64,000 nt of DNA from Porodaedalea pini (lineage: Eukaryota > Basidiomycota > Agaricomycetes > Hymenochaetales > Hymenochaetaceae): the NCBI GenBank assembly GCA_002794775.1, contig NBAY01000040.1, positions 186,001 to 250,000 on the forward strand. Direction: 5' to 3'. Shown one piece after another: positions 1 to 10,101 of this stretch. Made by a program: the position numbers and the translations under genes. The notes beneath the pieces were generated by a model. The model saw nothing but the letters and a program-made list of their open reading frames with translations. It ran no database searches and was not told the DNA's origin. Position 1 is the first letter of the stretch. Each line of letters begins with the position of its first letter.

Positions 1-29
1 ATGTCCAGGAATTCACGACAAGTGGCGTT

Positions 30-782
30 GTGAGTTTCACGGATGACTGGACCAAGTTCCAGGAACAACTGGATGCCTCCTTCGATGATCCAAACAGGAA
101 AGAGAAAGCGTTGAAGAAGTTCCGAGACAAGATCCAGAAGGACCTCTCTGCCGACGAGTTCTTCCAGGATCTCGATGTGATCATCAAGGCCGCAGAGCTG
201 AAGGATGACAGCGTCATTTGCGACCGTCTGAAGCGCGCGATGAACATCGAGGTGGTCCGCAGTGTGTTGAGGTCGACGCCCGTGCCAACGACGTACGAGG
301 CATGGAAGAAGAAGGCCATCGAGATCGACCGGGGTGAACAGCAGATTCGCGCAATCCAATGAGGCCGTACATTACCATTCACGCCCCGTCCGACGCCCCA
401 ACAAGGACCTCCTGCACACCGACAGGTGGTAGCCCCGCACGTTGACAAGTGTGACGCGACGGGCGTCACTTTCGGAGGGGTAGGACAACCCATGGACGTC
501 TCGATGAACGAGGCACAATGAAAGTGAGCGTGCTGGATTTGCGGCGGGCTGGGCCACTTCAAGGATAAATGCCCGCAGGGGAAGACAATCATCCAGCGCA
601 TGCTGGAACTGATGGCGCCCGGTGAATGTCGCATCCTCGCGGATGAGCTCAGTGCGATGAAGGAATCGGCTTTCGAGGAAGTCGTAGACACTCGGAGGTT
701 GACTGTGGAGGACTATGTGGAGGAAGAAGGCAATGACGAAGAGGTTGTCGACTCGCAGGATTTTGCGAGTGGTCAGGCGTAG
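30..782 (+). pseudogene. gag: Retrotransposon Gag, three in-frame stops
   Basis: One reading frame runs from before position 30 to TAG at 780-782, broken by TGA at 360-362, 519-521 and 525-527. The N-terminal part is a charged helical capsid-like region typical of gypsy gag (WTKFQEQLDASF, FEDLD-type helices). A CX2CX4HX4C zinc knuckle is encoded at 531-575 (CWICGGLGHFKDKC), which in this family binds the RNA genome. The tail after the knuckle is acidic. Each TGA stands where an arginine CGA codon would be plausible, so C-to-T change at CpG is the likely cause (inference). The true start may lie left of the window. No function is expected from this copy. Confidence 0.85.
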
Positions 783-3402
783 CCATCGGGACGACTGACC
801 GAGAAGAACAAGGGACTTCGAATCCGGATTTGCTAAAATATAACCAACCGTCTGTACAATACATAGATGCAAACGACGTCGATGGTTTTCCTGATTACGA
901 AGTCCCCACCGGTGTGAACGAAAATGAAGAATACGAGCAGCTGTTCATGAGAGGAACTGGCGGACGCCAGCTGGACCTTCTCCTGAACGTCGGACACAGC
1001 GTAGCGGGCGAATCGAGAGAGGTAGACGCACATGCCCTCGTGGACTCGGGGTGTACAGGATCGTGCATCGACGTGAGGTTTGTCGAACGGTATGGGTTAG
1101 AGACGAAGCATTACATCCGACCCCTCGCGGTGCTCAATGCCGATGGCACGCACAACGAGGCCGGGCTGATTGAAGAATATGTCGATGTCGAGCTCATGAT
1201 CGGCCACCACAAGGAAAGAATTGTCCTCGCAGTAATGTCCCTAGCATCATCAAACATCTTCCTGGGATACGACTGGCTTCGACGTCACAATCCAGAGGTC
1301 GACTGGAAAACGGGTTCGATTGAATTCACCCGCTGTCCAGAAGAATGTGCAATCGAGAGAGAGCCAGTGGAGGACCTAGACAAAGTGAGGAAGGTGGTGG
1401 AACAGATGAGGAGGGTGAGTGAGATGCGAATGGACAAGGCGTCCTGGCCCACATACCTCAACGACTACGCCGACATTTTCAGTGAAAAGGGCTTCGAGAA
1501 GCTGCCGGAACACCGACCCTGGGACCATGTCATCGACTTGAAGCCCGACTTCAAGCCGAGCAACTGTAAGATCTACCCACTCACGCCAACCGAGCAGCAG
1601 TCACTCAAGGACTTTCTTGATGAAAATCTGAAGTCTGGTCGCATTCGACGGTCGATATCACCCATGGCGTCGCCCTTCTTCTTCATTAAGAAGGCAGACA
1701 AATCGCTACGCCCAATCCAGGATTACCATAAGCTCAATGACGGTACAATCAAGAATAAGTACCCCCTCTCTCTCATCGACGAACTCGTCGACAAGGTCAA
1801 GAAAGCGAAGTACATCACTAAGCTTGACCTTCGCTGGGGGTACTACAATATCCGGATCCACGAGGGTGATGAATGGAAGGCAGCGTTTCGCACGAACATG
1901 GGCCTCTTCGAACCGATGGTCATGTTCTTTGGCCTTTGCAACGTGCCGGCCACGTTCCAGGCCTTTGTCAACCACATCTTCAAGGACCTGATCTATGCAA
2001 ACTTGATCATCGTATACCTCGACGACATCCTGATCCTCTCAGAAACCATTGAGGAGCATATCGACACATCGAGGCGCGTACTCCAGATCCTCCGAGAAAA
2101 TGGCCTGTACCTAAAGCCGGAAAAGTGCGAATTCGATGCCAAAGTCATCAAGTACCTCGGTCACATCATTGGCAATGGCGAGATCAGGGCTGACCCGGCA
2201 AAGACGGAGGCGATTGCGAACTGGCCGGTCCCACGAAACCTCAAGGAGCTGCAACAGTTCCTCGGCATGGGAAACTGGCTGAGACGGTTTATTAAAGACT
2301 ACAGCAAGGTGGTCCGACCGTTGACATCGTTAACAGGCAAGAAGGACTGGGTATGGGAGACCGAACAGCAGGAAGCGTTCGAGGAGCTGAGACGACGTCT
2401 CTGCTCACCTCCAGTCCTGGCCATCGCCAACGACGAGGGCCCTTTCCGCGTAGAAGTGGACTCGTCGAACTTTGCGCTCGGTGGTGTGTTGTTGCAGAAG
2501 CAGGAAGGGAAGTGGAGGGTGATCGCCTACAGGTCAGAAGCGCTTGAACCGGTGGAACGAAACTACGAGATCTACGACAAGGAGATGCTCGCGATCGTTT
2601 CGGCACTCAAGGAATGGCGACAATATCTCCTCGGCGCTCGCCACAAGATCAAAATCTGGTCCGACCACGCCAACCTCACCTACTTCAGGTCGGCGCAGAA
2701 GCTGAGCTATCGTCAAGCTCGCTGGCAGACCAAACTTGAAGAATTCGACTTCCACCTTGAACACAAGTCCGGGAAGACGATGGGAAAGGCTGATCTGTTA
2801 TCACGCATGGCGGGTTATGATCAGGGCAAGGATGACAATGACGGCGTCGTGTTCATCAAGGACAAGTGGCTGAACCATGGAGTAGTGCGAACATCGCACG
2901 ACGAGGTGGTGAAACGAGTGGGTGAAGCACAGAAAGCGCAGGAGGAGTCGGAGAGGCCGACAGGTATGATGGAGGTTGACGGCTTATGGCGGATGAAAGG
3001 CAAGGTGTATGTACCGTCAACAATGAAGGAGGCCGTGTTGTGGGAGTGTCACGACTCAGTGCTAGCTGGTCATCCGGGAGCGTCGAAGACAGTAGAGCTC
3101 ATCTGTTGCAATTTCTGGTGGGCATCGATGTTCTCAGATGTCTGAGCATACATCCAAGGATGCGACCGTTGTCAACAGACGAAAGCCTTAAGAATGTCGA
3201 GGTCGAGGCCGCTTCATCCAAACGCAGTCCCTGAAGGTCCCTGGGAAATTGTTACGGTTGACCTAATCGGAGAACTCCCGGACTCCAAGGGACACAATGC
3301 GATCTGCGTCTTTGTGGATAGGTTCTCGAAGCAGATGCACGCGATCCCAACAACGACAAAATTGTCAGCGGAAGGCATGGCTCAGTTGTACCGCGACCAC
3401 GT
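779..3402 (+). pseudogene. pol: Pol polyprotein, N-terminal part: protease, reverse transcriptase, RNase H, integrase zinc finger
   Basis: Pol lies in the -1 frame relative to gag and is open from at least 779, so the two frames overlap around the gag stop; expression by frameshift is possible. Visible motifs: protease DSGCTG near 1050; reverse transcriptase YLDDIL with the catalytic Asp pair at 2021-2026; RNase H Asp in the VEVDSSNFALGG motif near 2450; integrase HHCC zinc finger (ECHDS, GHPG, GCDRC) at about 3045-3170; first integrase core Asp in VDLIGELP near 3260. A TGA at 3143-3145 interrupts the zinc finger between its His and Cys pairs. The frame ends because a foreign insertion begins at 3403. 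Well conserved otherwise, so the insertion and stops look fairly young. Confidence 0.93.
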
Positions 3403-4842
3403 TGTCAGGCCAGGAATACGTTTGGAAATAACTAGTGATAACTCTACACAGTAGGATCTAGCCAAACAGCACAGTATCATGAACACACCCAAAACTTGCA
3501 CATATGCACTTGCATTATGCTCATCAACTAGCATGTAACATGATACTCATAACAAATCATCTAAGGACATATCCCCCAAATCCCACCCAAGGCACAATCA
3601 CTCAAGCGCACCTGAATAATCATTAGCTATGTGAAACTCTAACCAGAAATAATAATTATTATCATACCGAATAGGCCTCTGGACAAGCCGAGCCACATTG
3701 ATCATAGGAGCCCAGTCTACCTCCACCCGAATAGTCGTCTCAACCAGGATACTGAAATAATATGCAGTCAGATGGTCTAACCCAAAAGAGGAAAAGACAA
3801 TCATTACTTAATTGGCTCCATCTGGCAGTAACTATCAGACTGGGTAGGTCTCAGAAAGGCCATCAAGTGATTAAACAAGAGGCGCAGGTAGGAGTGTATT
3901 TTGGCACAGCTCGACATCATAGAGGAAGACATTTAGGGAATTGCGTACCAGGCAATGACCTTTTCACAAAGATATTTGACTATCACAGTACTCAGATATC
4001 GGATATAAAGCCTAGCAAGGTCCCCGATCAAAAGCATTCAATTAGTCGGTTGCAGAAGAAAAGAGGGTACACATCTTATTCGGTAGTCATGGCTTCAGGA
4101 AGTTGCACAGCCTCACCCATTTTAGTGTGGGAAAGGAAGTCAGAAAGGATGGAAGACCAAGGTCTAGGCTGGCCTCTCCAAATGGAGGAAGCAGTGTTCA
4201 TGATGATCAGCAATGAGTCATACATGGTCACAATGGCTTAATCAGTGGCAATCACATCAGAGCATGATGATGATCAGCAATGAGTCATATACTGTCACAA
4301 TAGATCAGTCAGCCGTGATCCCATGTAGTCATGATGAAGTAGTCAAAATGAGTCACAAGGAGTCAGAAGGGATAGTCAGAGAGTGTCATGTATCATCATA
4401 TGTAGTCATTTGTAGAATCAGGTCTCTAGTAGTGTAGTACAGCTTTGTATCTGCCAAAGGGCATAAATAGGGCATGTTTTGCTGCCCTAGAAATCAATAT
4501 ACATTTTTCCCCTCTAGATCTCAGAAGCACAGAACCACCAGGGTTCTTAGTCAGACTACAGTTAGGAACTCAGCAGTTAAGAACTCAGCAGTTAAAACTG
4601 TCACTCTATTATATTCATTACTACCAATTAGTTTGGTACCCTATCTAGCACAGCCTAGATTCATCAGCAAGGCAAGCTTGCAATCTCCAACAGCCACACA
4701 CAGCTATCACACCAATCTCTGTCCCTCTTCACTGAACACCTGGGAAGGACCCGTTTAGATAAATAGACCAGTCAACTCAGTGGAAGTACCATTGGATTCA
4801 TTTTCACACCAGAATATTATCATCCCCACTTCCAGCAAGACA
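3403..4842. mobile_element. 1,440-bp LTR-like insertion nested in the integrase
   Basis: Starts TGTC (3403-3406) and ends GACA (4839-4842), a short inverted terminus typical of LTRs. It is flanked by ACGT (3399-3402) and ACAT (4843-4846), a 4-bp target duplication with one G/A difference. Removing insertion plus one target copy (1,444 bp) joins a Val codon to the conserved FRLHGLPK integrase motif in frame, which fixes both borders. Inside are no transposase-like or other recognisable ORFs, but there are promoter-like features: three TGAGTCA sites, a near-duplicate block around 4198-4304, an AATAG/ATAAAT TATA-like site near 4464 and a 15-bp repeat GAACTCAGCAGTTAA near 4570. Best read as a long solo LTR; a non-autonomous element (TRIM/LARD-like) is the alternative. 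Confidence 0.7.
4198..4305 (+). repeat. Imperfect direct repeat with TGAGTCA boxes inside the insertion
   Basis: The string GATGATCAGCAATGAGTCAT occurs near 4201-4221 and again near 4268-4288, each followed by a diverged GGTCACAAT / TGTCACAAT tail. A third TGAGTCA follows at 4349-4355. TGAGTCA is the established core site of Gcn4/AP-1-type bZIP factors; its use here as an LTR enhancer is inference. Confidence 0.6.
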
Positions 4843-5852
4843 ACATCTTCCGCCTCCACGGATTACCAAAAAAGATCATCCACGACAGAGGCACGCAGTT
4901 CGATGCGTCAATGATGAAGGAGCTGTACAAACTCCTGCACATCGAAGGCAACCCATCCACGGCGTACCACCCGCAAACGGACGGTCAAACAGAATGTGTC
5001 AACCAAGAGCTTGAACAGTACCTCCGACTCTTCGTTGACCATCGGCAATCGGACTGGAAAGACTGGCTTCCCCTTGCAGAGTTCGTGTACAACAACTGCG
5101 AACACTCGGCGATGAAGATGTCCCCCTTCTATGCAAACACCGGACGTCATCCCTTGAGCTTTGAAACGACACGAACCTCATCCGCTAACATGTCAGCAGA
5201 AGAATTCGCAAGGCACATCAAGGAGACTCATCGCATTGCAAAAGAAAATCTGGTCAAGGCAGTGGAGGATATGAAGCGCTACCATGACCAGACAGCAGGG
5301 GTGTCAGTGGAGTACAAGGCAGGAGACAAGGTCTTCCTCAATGGGCGGAACATCAGTACAGACTCGCCAACAAAGAAGCTCGCCGACAAGTGGTATGGCC
5401 CCTTTAACATTGTTGACAAGGTGGGAGCAAGTGCTTACAAGCTCAAGCTCCCCAAATGATGGAAAAAGGTGCACCCCGTTTTCAACGAAGCACTGCTGAA
5501 ACCCGCCGTCAAACTGTCCTTCGAAAGCCAAAAACAACCACCACTGCCGCCGCCCGACATCGTCGACAACGAGGAGGAATACGAAATCGAGGAGGTCCTA
5601 GACTCACGCCTACACCGAGGAAAACTACAGTACCTCGTCAAATGGGTTGGCTACGACGAACCGACTTGGCAGCCAGAGATGGACTTCGGTGAGAACGCGA
5701 AGGAGGCGATCGCAGAATTCTATCGAAAACACCCTGGTGCCCCTCGTAAACTCGACATCCCTTGCGAACGCCTCCGTCCGCTCTTTGTCAACACTGAGCC
5801 TGACGACCACGATCATGGCTGGTCAGGACGCCCAGCCTTGAAGGGGGGGTAA
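4843..5852 (+). pseudogene. pol: Pol polyprotein, C-terminal part: integrase core and chromodomain
   Basis: Resumes the integrase after the insertion: FRLHGLPKKIIHDRGTQFD carries the second catalytic Asp, VNQELEQYLR the Glu of the DDE triad. The GPY/F-like region WYGPFNIVDKVG is followed by TGA at 5457-5459 within the conserved KLxLP-x-WKKVHPVFN linker. Downstream in the same frame is a chromodomain at about 5570-5730 (YEIEEVLDSR, YLVKWVGY, TWQPE aromatic-cage-type residues). In chromoviruses this domain directs integration to histone-marked chromatin. Frame 0 here versus frame 2 before the insertion agrees with the 1,444-bp length change. Confidence 0.92.
5839..5851 (+). other. Polypurine tract of the retrotransposon
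   Basis: GAAGGGGGGGTAA sits immediately before the TGTTAG start of the 3' LTR, the expected position for the plus-strand primer in reverse transcription. Confidence 0.8.
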
Positions 5853-6295
5853 TGTTAGAACTCGAACTTCCCCTTCTCTTTATTTTCCTTTTCCCCTTTC
5901 CTTTTCTTTAATCGCTCCTTTCTTTTTCATTATCTTTAATCATCTTTTCAATCATTTCCCACACTCCCTTCACATGACCTTCATTCATTCCATTCCACTC
6001 CCTTTATGTAATCCTAGACAATGGGGCAACCGGTTCTCACGAGGTGATCACTGTATATAAGGAAGAGGAATCGCATCTGAACACCTGTTCTGCTTTTCCT
6101 CTTACCTCCGTGACGACCTAGGTGAGACTGTGTCCCCCTCCTGTAGTAGAGTACATTGTATTAATCCTCTTACCTCCGTGATGACCTAGCCTGAGTATAG
6201 CGTGTCCCGAGTCCCTGCTCGAGTATAGCACGTCCCAGACGACAGTCAGCCGAGGCCTGCCCAGTCCGAGTCATCTCCCGGACTCCCGCCTAACA
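5853..6295 (+). repeat. 3' LTR of the gypsy element (443 bp)
   Basis: Begins TGTTAG and ends CTAACA, a perfect 6-bp inverted terminus, directly after the polypurine tract. U3 opens with a long pyrimidine-rich stretch (about 5866-5960). A TATATAA box lies at 6054-6060. Downstream, a 23-bp unit CTCTTACCTCCGTGAYGACCTA occurs twice (6098-6120 and 6166-6188), and GAGTATAGCRYGTCCC occurs twice in the last 90 bp. The 5-bp after the LTR is GTGTG; its partner lies outside the window. Confidence 0.93.
6054..6060 (+). promoter_or_regulatory. LTR TATA box
   Basis: TATATAA within the LTR, followed by GC-richer sequence with two 23-bp repeats, fits a U3/R promoter. Confidence 0.6.
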
Positions 6296-7324
6296 GTGTG
6301 TCCCCTCCCTGAAGGGTTCGAGTGGGATGTACAGTCGAAGATCCAGCTCGATTTGGGTGTGGACTCGAAGTTGAGTACTTGAATAATGTGTGTACTTGGT
6401 ATTTGAGGTTTGAATGTGGTCTGACAATGCAGAGGTTGCAATTGAATGTAATATGTCCTCCAGGCTCGAACATCAAATGCACTAGTATGCTGGGCCTCGA
6501 GCAGTGTGTTCCTGATGCTCGAATGAGGTCTGGGGACTTTTCTATACCAATTGGATTCGAGTAGAGTGCTGAGGACATAAATCCTGACATATAGAGCTGG
6601 CTGGCGCTTAAGCACAAATTGAGCGCTACACTGCGTGGTGTTGACACAGCTGATATGCTCACCTGGTATGCTGGTGAGATATCTGTGGCCATCTCTTCTT
6701 GAGATGGAGTAGTACTTATGAAGCAACACATTGTTCCCAACTTCTATACTTCAGATGTGCAGATGGTGCATGGTGCTATGGCACGCAGGTCAAAAATAAA
6801 TCACCACTACAGTGTCAAATCAAGGTGGAGGGGCCCCCAAATAACCCAGGCTGTATTAGATAAGATTGTCTATGTAATTCAAGAAGTTTTGTATTTTTAC
6901 CTGTCAAATTGGCAGAGCTGTATGAAATGGACTGTCCAAACCTGGGTGAGAGCAGGTGTCTAAAGAACAGAAACATCCCCATTACACCACAAATAGTGCA
7001 CAGAATGACACCAAACTTATGCATGAGATTGCCATACATGTAAACCTAATTTACAGGTGGAGAAAAAAAATTTATGGGATGAGAGGAAAGGGGTATGATT
7101 TTTGCATTAGTGAGGGTGAGGTGTTGAAACAGGGCTGGTCGACATTGTTTGACTTATTTTGACAAACACATTCATCTAACCTCAGATATTTTTACAGATT
7201 CAGATTCGGATGAGCAAGTACATTTTTTTGAGTGCTTAATGAACATGTATTGTGAGGAATTGACACAGTAAATCGTCATTTACTCGAATTTCTGCAGTTA
7301 TGCCACAAGACGCGTCAAAACCAT
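6296..7324. other. No recognisable gene; probable TE-derived remnant
   Basis: AT-rich, with short open frames only (for example 80 codons at 6322-6564). The first 270 bp carry many scattered TCGAG/CTCGA strings. I see no conserved motif, RNA gene or clear terminal repeat. It may be the debris at whose edge the next ORF was truncated. Confidence 0.5.
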
Positions 7325-8311
7325 ATGAATTTGACGTGTGACAATACTTCTGAAAAGGGCAGTAACGTCATTCCGCGGATTCGGTATCAATTGACTCACG
7401 GTTTCATCGACTCTGATATCTTTTCGGGCCCATCCACATTAACGAATCTGAGGCAGCTTTTTCTGGAGGCTCGAGAGCCGATCTTTGTAGACCAGCTCTG
7501 GTCTGCAATTTCTTCGATGCCTTCTCTTAAAGATTTAACTATTAGGAATTTGCCGTGCCGGGACACCGACGACGAAAGGCTTGCCAAATTGTCTTCCCTT
7601 CCAGCGCCAAGGTGTCTCGAAAGCGTCGATTTAATATGTGGATACAATGTAGACGGCGCTTGGGCCATATTCGCAACCGGGGCATGCAGCACCGATACGA
7701 GGATCACAGCTGCTTTTGTCGCTTGGCTGGTTCGGCCTCGCCCTGATCATTCGGTGAAATATTTGCGGATGCCGCTCGAGGAAATTTTCCATGTGCCCCG
7801 CGAGCAGCTTAACACAATTAACTCAGCATTACATGCTGCTATCCTTCCTGCTCTTCCAGGATTGAGCTGCCTTGTCCTTGACGGTGTAGACTGGTTGAAC
7901 GGGACTGCGAGTCCGTATCAGGCACTCGCCGACAGTTTGGTACATCATTGCACCAGCCTACGATCATTGGAGGTGTCTCTCGTACATGAAAGAGATACGG
8001 AAGAAAAGCTGAAGCAAATCAGACCGCTTTTCTTAACTACGCTGGAAACTATTGTCCTACGGATAGTCGAATTCCCGACACGAAGTGGCGCCAACCTTAA
8101 GCTTTGGGCAGCATGGGCGAGTTTGGACGCAGAGATTACCGAGTTGATGATCTCGAGATCGAGTCTCCGGCTAATACATCTGAAGATAGAGAGGAGGGCT
8201 CTTGTCTCCGTCTTCTTCACCATTACAGAACTCCTTGCCAAATCTTCCAGCTTAGCCCTGCGTCATCGAATCGACGAACGAAAGCCGGACCTGCGCCTGG
8301 AGTCACTCTAA
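7325..8311 (+). CDS. LRR/F-box-like protein, probably 5'-truncated
   Basis: An uninterrupted 328-codon frame. The protein has repeated leucine-spaced strands (LTNLRQLFLEA, MPSLKDLTIRNL, ALPGLSCLVLDGVDWL, CTSLRSLEVSLV, SLRLIHLKIE) resembling the LRR-like tail of the large basidiomycete F-box families. No F-box is visible at the N-terminus, and the first 15 or so residues after the ATG look non-conserved, so the real 5' end was probably lost next to the TE debris on the left. Its end at 8311 is followed by a normal AT-rich 3' region. It may be a gene fragment rather than an active gene. Role as a substrate receptor for SCF ubiquitin ligase is only a family-level guess. Confidence 0.5.
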   Translation: MNLTCDNTSEKGSNVIPRIRYQLTHGFIDSDIFSGPSTLTNLRQLFLEAREPIFVDQLWSAISSMPSLKDLTIRNLPCRDTDDERLAKLSSLPAPRCLESVDLICGYNVDGAWAIFATGACSTDTRITAAFVAWLVRPRPDHSVKYLRMPLEEIFHVPREQLNTINSALHAAILPALPGLSCLVLDGVDWLNGTASPYQALADSLVHHCTSLRSLEVSLVHERDTEEKLKQIRPLFLTTLETIVLRIVEFPTRSGANLKLWAAWASLDAEITELMISRSSLRLIHLKIERRALVSVFFTITELLAKSSSLALRHRIDERKPDLRLESL

Positions 8312-8797
8312 AGTTTTCATTATTGGTGTCTACAGGAACAAAGTTGTCATTCTTTCTGAATGATGTATTCCGCACATATACCACAGACTCGAGTCCGTTG
8401 TACACGTGTTTTCTGATGTACACTACTGTTGTTTTTTTGTGTTTTTTTTTGACTATGCGCTCTCATACATCTATCAAGATTAATATCGATTCGTGGCACT
8501 TCGGACTATTCGTGCTTGCCTACACGTTCCCGTAAGATATAAGCCGTCATTTTTTTCAGTCTAAGCTTGGACTTTGTTCCTGTCCGATCCATTACACAAG
8601 CGAGATAGGACTGCAAATAGAAAAGAGCCAGTGATATGGCCAGCCAGTAGAAGAAATAGCACCATAAAAATACACACAACGATGTCTGCCAGCTCATCCG
8701 AATTCTTTGGTAAGCGCCCCAGTTCGCCGCTTTTGTGACCACACCCCTTCACAAGAAAATACACTACGTCCGAGCATGACGAGTTTTTGTTTTCCGG

Positions 8798-9774
8798 TCA
8801 CGACCGCTTCGACTTTCCCTTCTTCACACGCTCTGACTCCTGCTTTTCCTTTTCCTTCTGCTGACGTTGCTTCTCGCCTTCACGGATTGCGAGTTCGTGC
8901 GCAGCATTATTGAGTCCGAGCCGGTTGCGTGCAATCTGTGTGGCAGACATGAAGAGAGCGTAATACGTTCAGAAATGTCACACGATCAAGATGGTTACAC
9001 TTACCTCGACTGCGCAGAACTGTAATCAGAAAGAAAGGTTAATTCGATGTTCAGCAAATAATCTAGCTCCATAGTGCGCACCTGCATGCGAGTTACTACA
9101 ATGGTCGTCAGTGCACTAGACAGGGAGTATACTGAGATTGCTTCGCACCGAAGATTGTATTTGTCTCGCCATACTCATCGCGGCAGTCCGTGCGAATGAG
9201 CGAGCCGAAGTTGTAGTCTTTGACCTTGTCCTTGTATCCCTCAATGAATTCACGCCAGCGCTTCTTTCCCTCAGGGCTCTTCATCCACTCCTCGTTGAGT
9301 TTGATCAGACCATTGTACGGCTCCGTGACGAGCTTGGGGAACTTTGCAGACAGATCCTCGAAGATTTCATCGTCGATCCTTGTATGCGGTGTCAGTGGCA
9401 TGCTTTTTAGACAAGTTCGAGGACTCAGAGCATCATATATACTCACTTCGTCAGGCGCAATTCCGTGGGCTTCACCTTCTCGAGAAGGTTCCAGTATATC
9501 TTGGTTGTACCGTTCTGTAAGAAGGCTGCGACCACGCGCTAGGATATCGATTAACGCACCTGAGCATGTTCGACAGCTTTCACAGCAAATCTTTCATCCA
9601 AACGCGACACAGAATGTCAGGACTTCCTTGTGCATATAATGAGCTGATCACCGACTGTTTCTCGATCTAGTTATGAGAAAGCGAAGTCAGTCTCGTCCGA
9701 CAAGAGCTCAACCCGGGTCGTTCTCGCACCTCCACTAGGTTCTGCGCATTGTTCGCGTCGAATTGGGTGGCCAT
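8798..9774 (-). CDS. PBDC1: PBDC1 / YPL225W family protein, eight exons
   Basis: Orthologue of the small conserved eukaryotic protein called PBDC1 in animals and YPL225W in yeast, which has been linked to nascent-chain/EF1A-related chaperoning. Spliced from 9730-9774, 9656-9666, 9560-9590, 9447-9514, 9149-9378, 9082-9095, 9005-9019 and 8798-8935: 552 nt, 183 residues, all junctions in frame with GT..AG. Diagnostic runs: ATQFDANNAQNLVEIEKQ, AVKAVEHAQ, IDDEIFEDLSAKFPKL, KDYNFGSLIR, NTIFVTRMQFCAVEIARNR. The tail is highly charged (KQRQQKEKEKQESERVKKGKSKRS). Exons of 11, 14 and 15 nt are unusually small. Gene appears intact. Start chosen because MATQFDANNAQN aligns with the conserved N-terminus of the family. 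Confidence 0.93.
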
Positions 9775-10056
9775 ATAAGAAAAGTCGCTTATTTTACGCG
9801 TGGATATATGAACACCAGAGATGAGGAGGAAGCTAGTAGAGTTAAGTCGTGACGTGGTACACAGCACGGTGGCAAATCGTACGCAGATCAGAGATGGCGG
9901 TCATGTGATCACGCGTCGATTACGACTTCATTTTTTACTCAAGCTCAGCCGATCCTTTCCGAACATTAGACCACACCTTTTCTCTATCTACCACTGCCAC
10001 GTCCGACGTCGCGCTCGCTGCTCTCGCCGCTGCTGCCGCCGTCGTAGTGGTCGACA

Positions 10057-10089
10057 ATGACAGCCGGTCAAACGGGGCACTCAACTTAA
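10057..10089 (+). promoter_or_regulatory. Short upstream ORF in the leader of the SANT gene
   Basis: ATG at 10057 opens a 10-codon frame ending in TAA at 10087-10089, 12 nt before the ATG at 10102 of the SANT-domain gene. If it is in the mRNA leader it could lower translation of the main frame; transcript start is unknown. Confidence 0.3.
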
Positions 10090-10101
10090 CTAGCGAAGCC
10101 A

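Larger units (their letters stand above)
1..6295 (+). mobile_element. Ty3/gypsy chromodomain LTR retrotransposon, 5'-truncated by window edge, inactivated
   Basis: Domain order from left to right is gag with a CCHC zinc knuckle, aspartic protease, reverse transcriptase, RNase H, integrase zinc finger and core, chromodomain, polypurine tract and 3' LTR. This order (integrase after RNase H) defines Ty3/gypsy, and the C-terminal chromodomain places it among the chromoviruses. The 5' LTR and primer-binding site lie left of the window. The copy is dead: in-frame TGA codons in gag (360, 519, 525) and pol (3143, 5457), plus a 1,440-bp insertion inside the integrase core. The element is followed directly by unrelated AT-rich sequence at 6296. 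Confidence 0.95.

Noticed and set aside
372..872. Minus-strand frame of 166 codons antisense to gag
   Set aside because: Antisense shadow of the gag/pol coding region; no conserved motif.
3762..4241. 159-codon open frame within the nested insertion
   Set aside because: No protein motif, lies in promoter-type repeat-rich sequence of an LTR-like element.
8506..8764. Overlapping minus-strand frames with a hydrophobic run (YFFYWLAISLALFYLQSYL)
   Set aside because: Directly downstream of the PBDC1 stop on the same strand, so most likely its 3' UTR; two frames share the hydrophobicity because of base composition.
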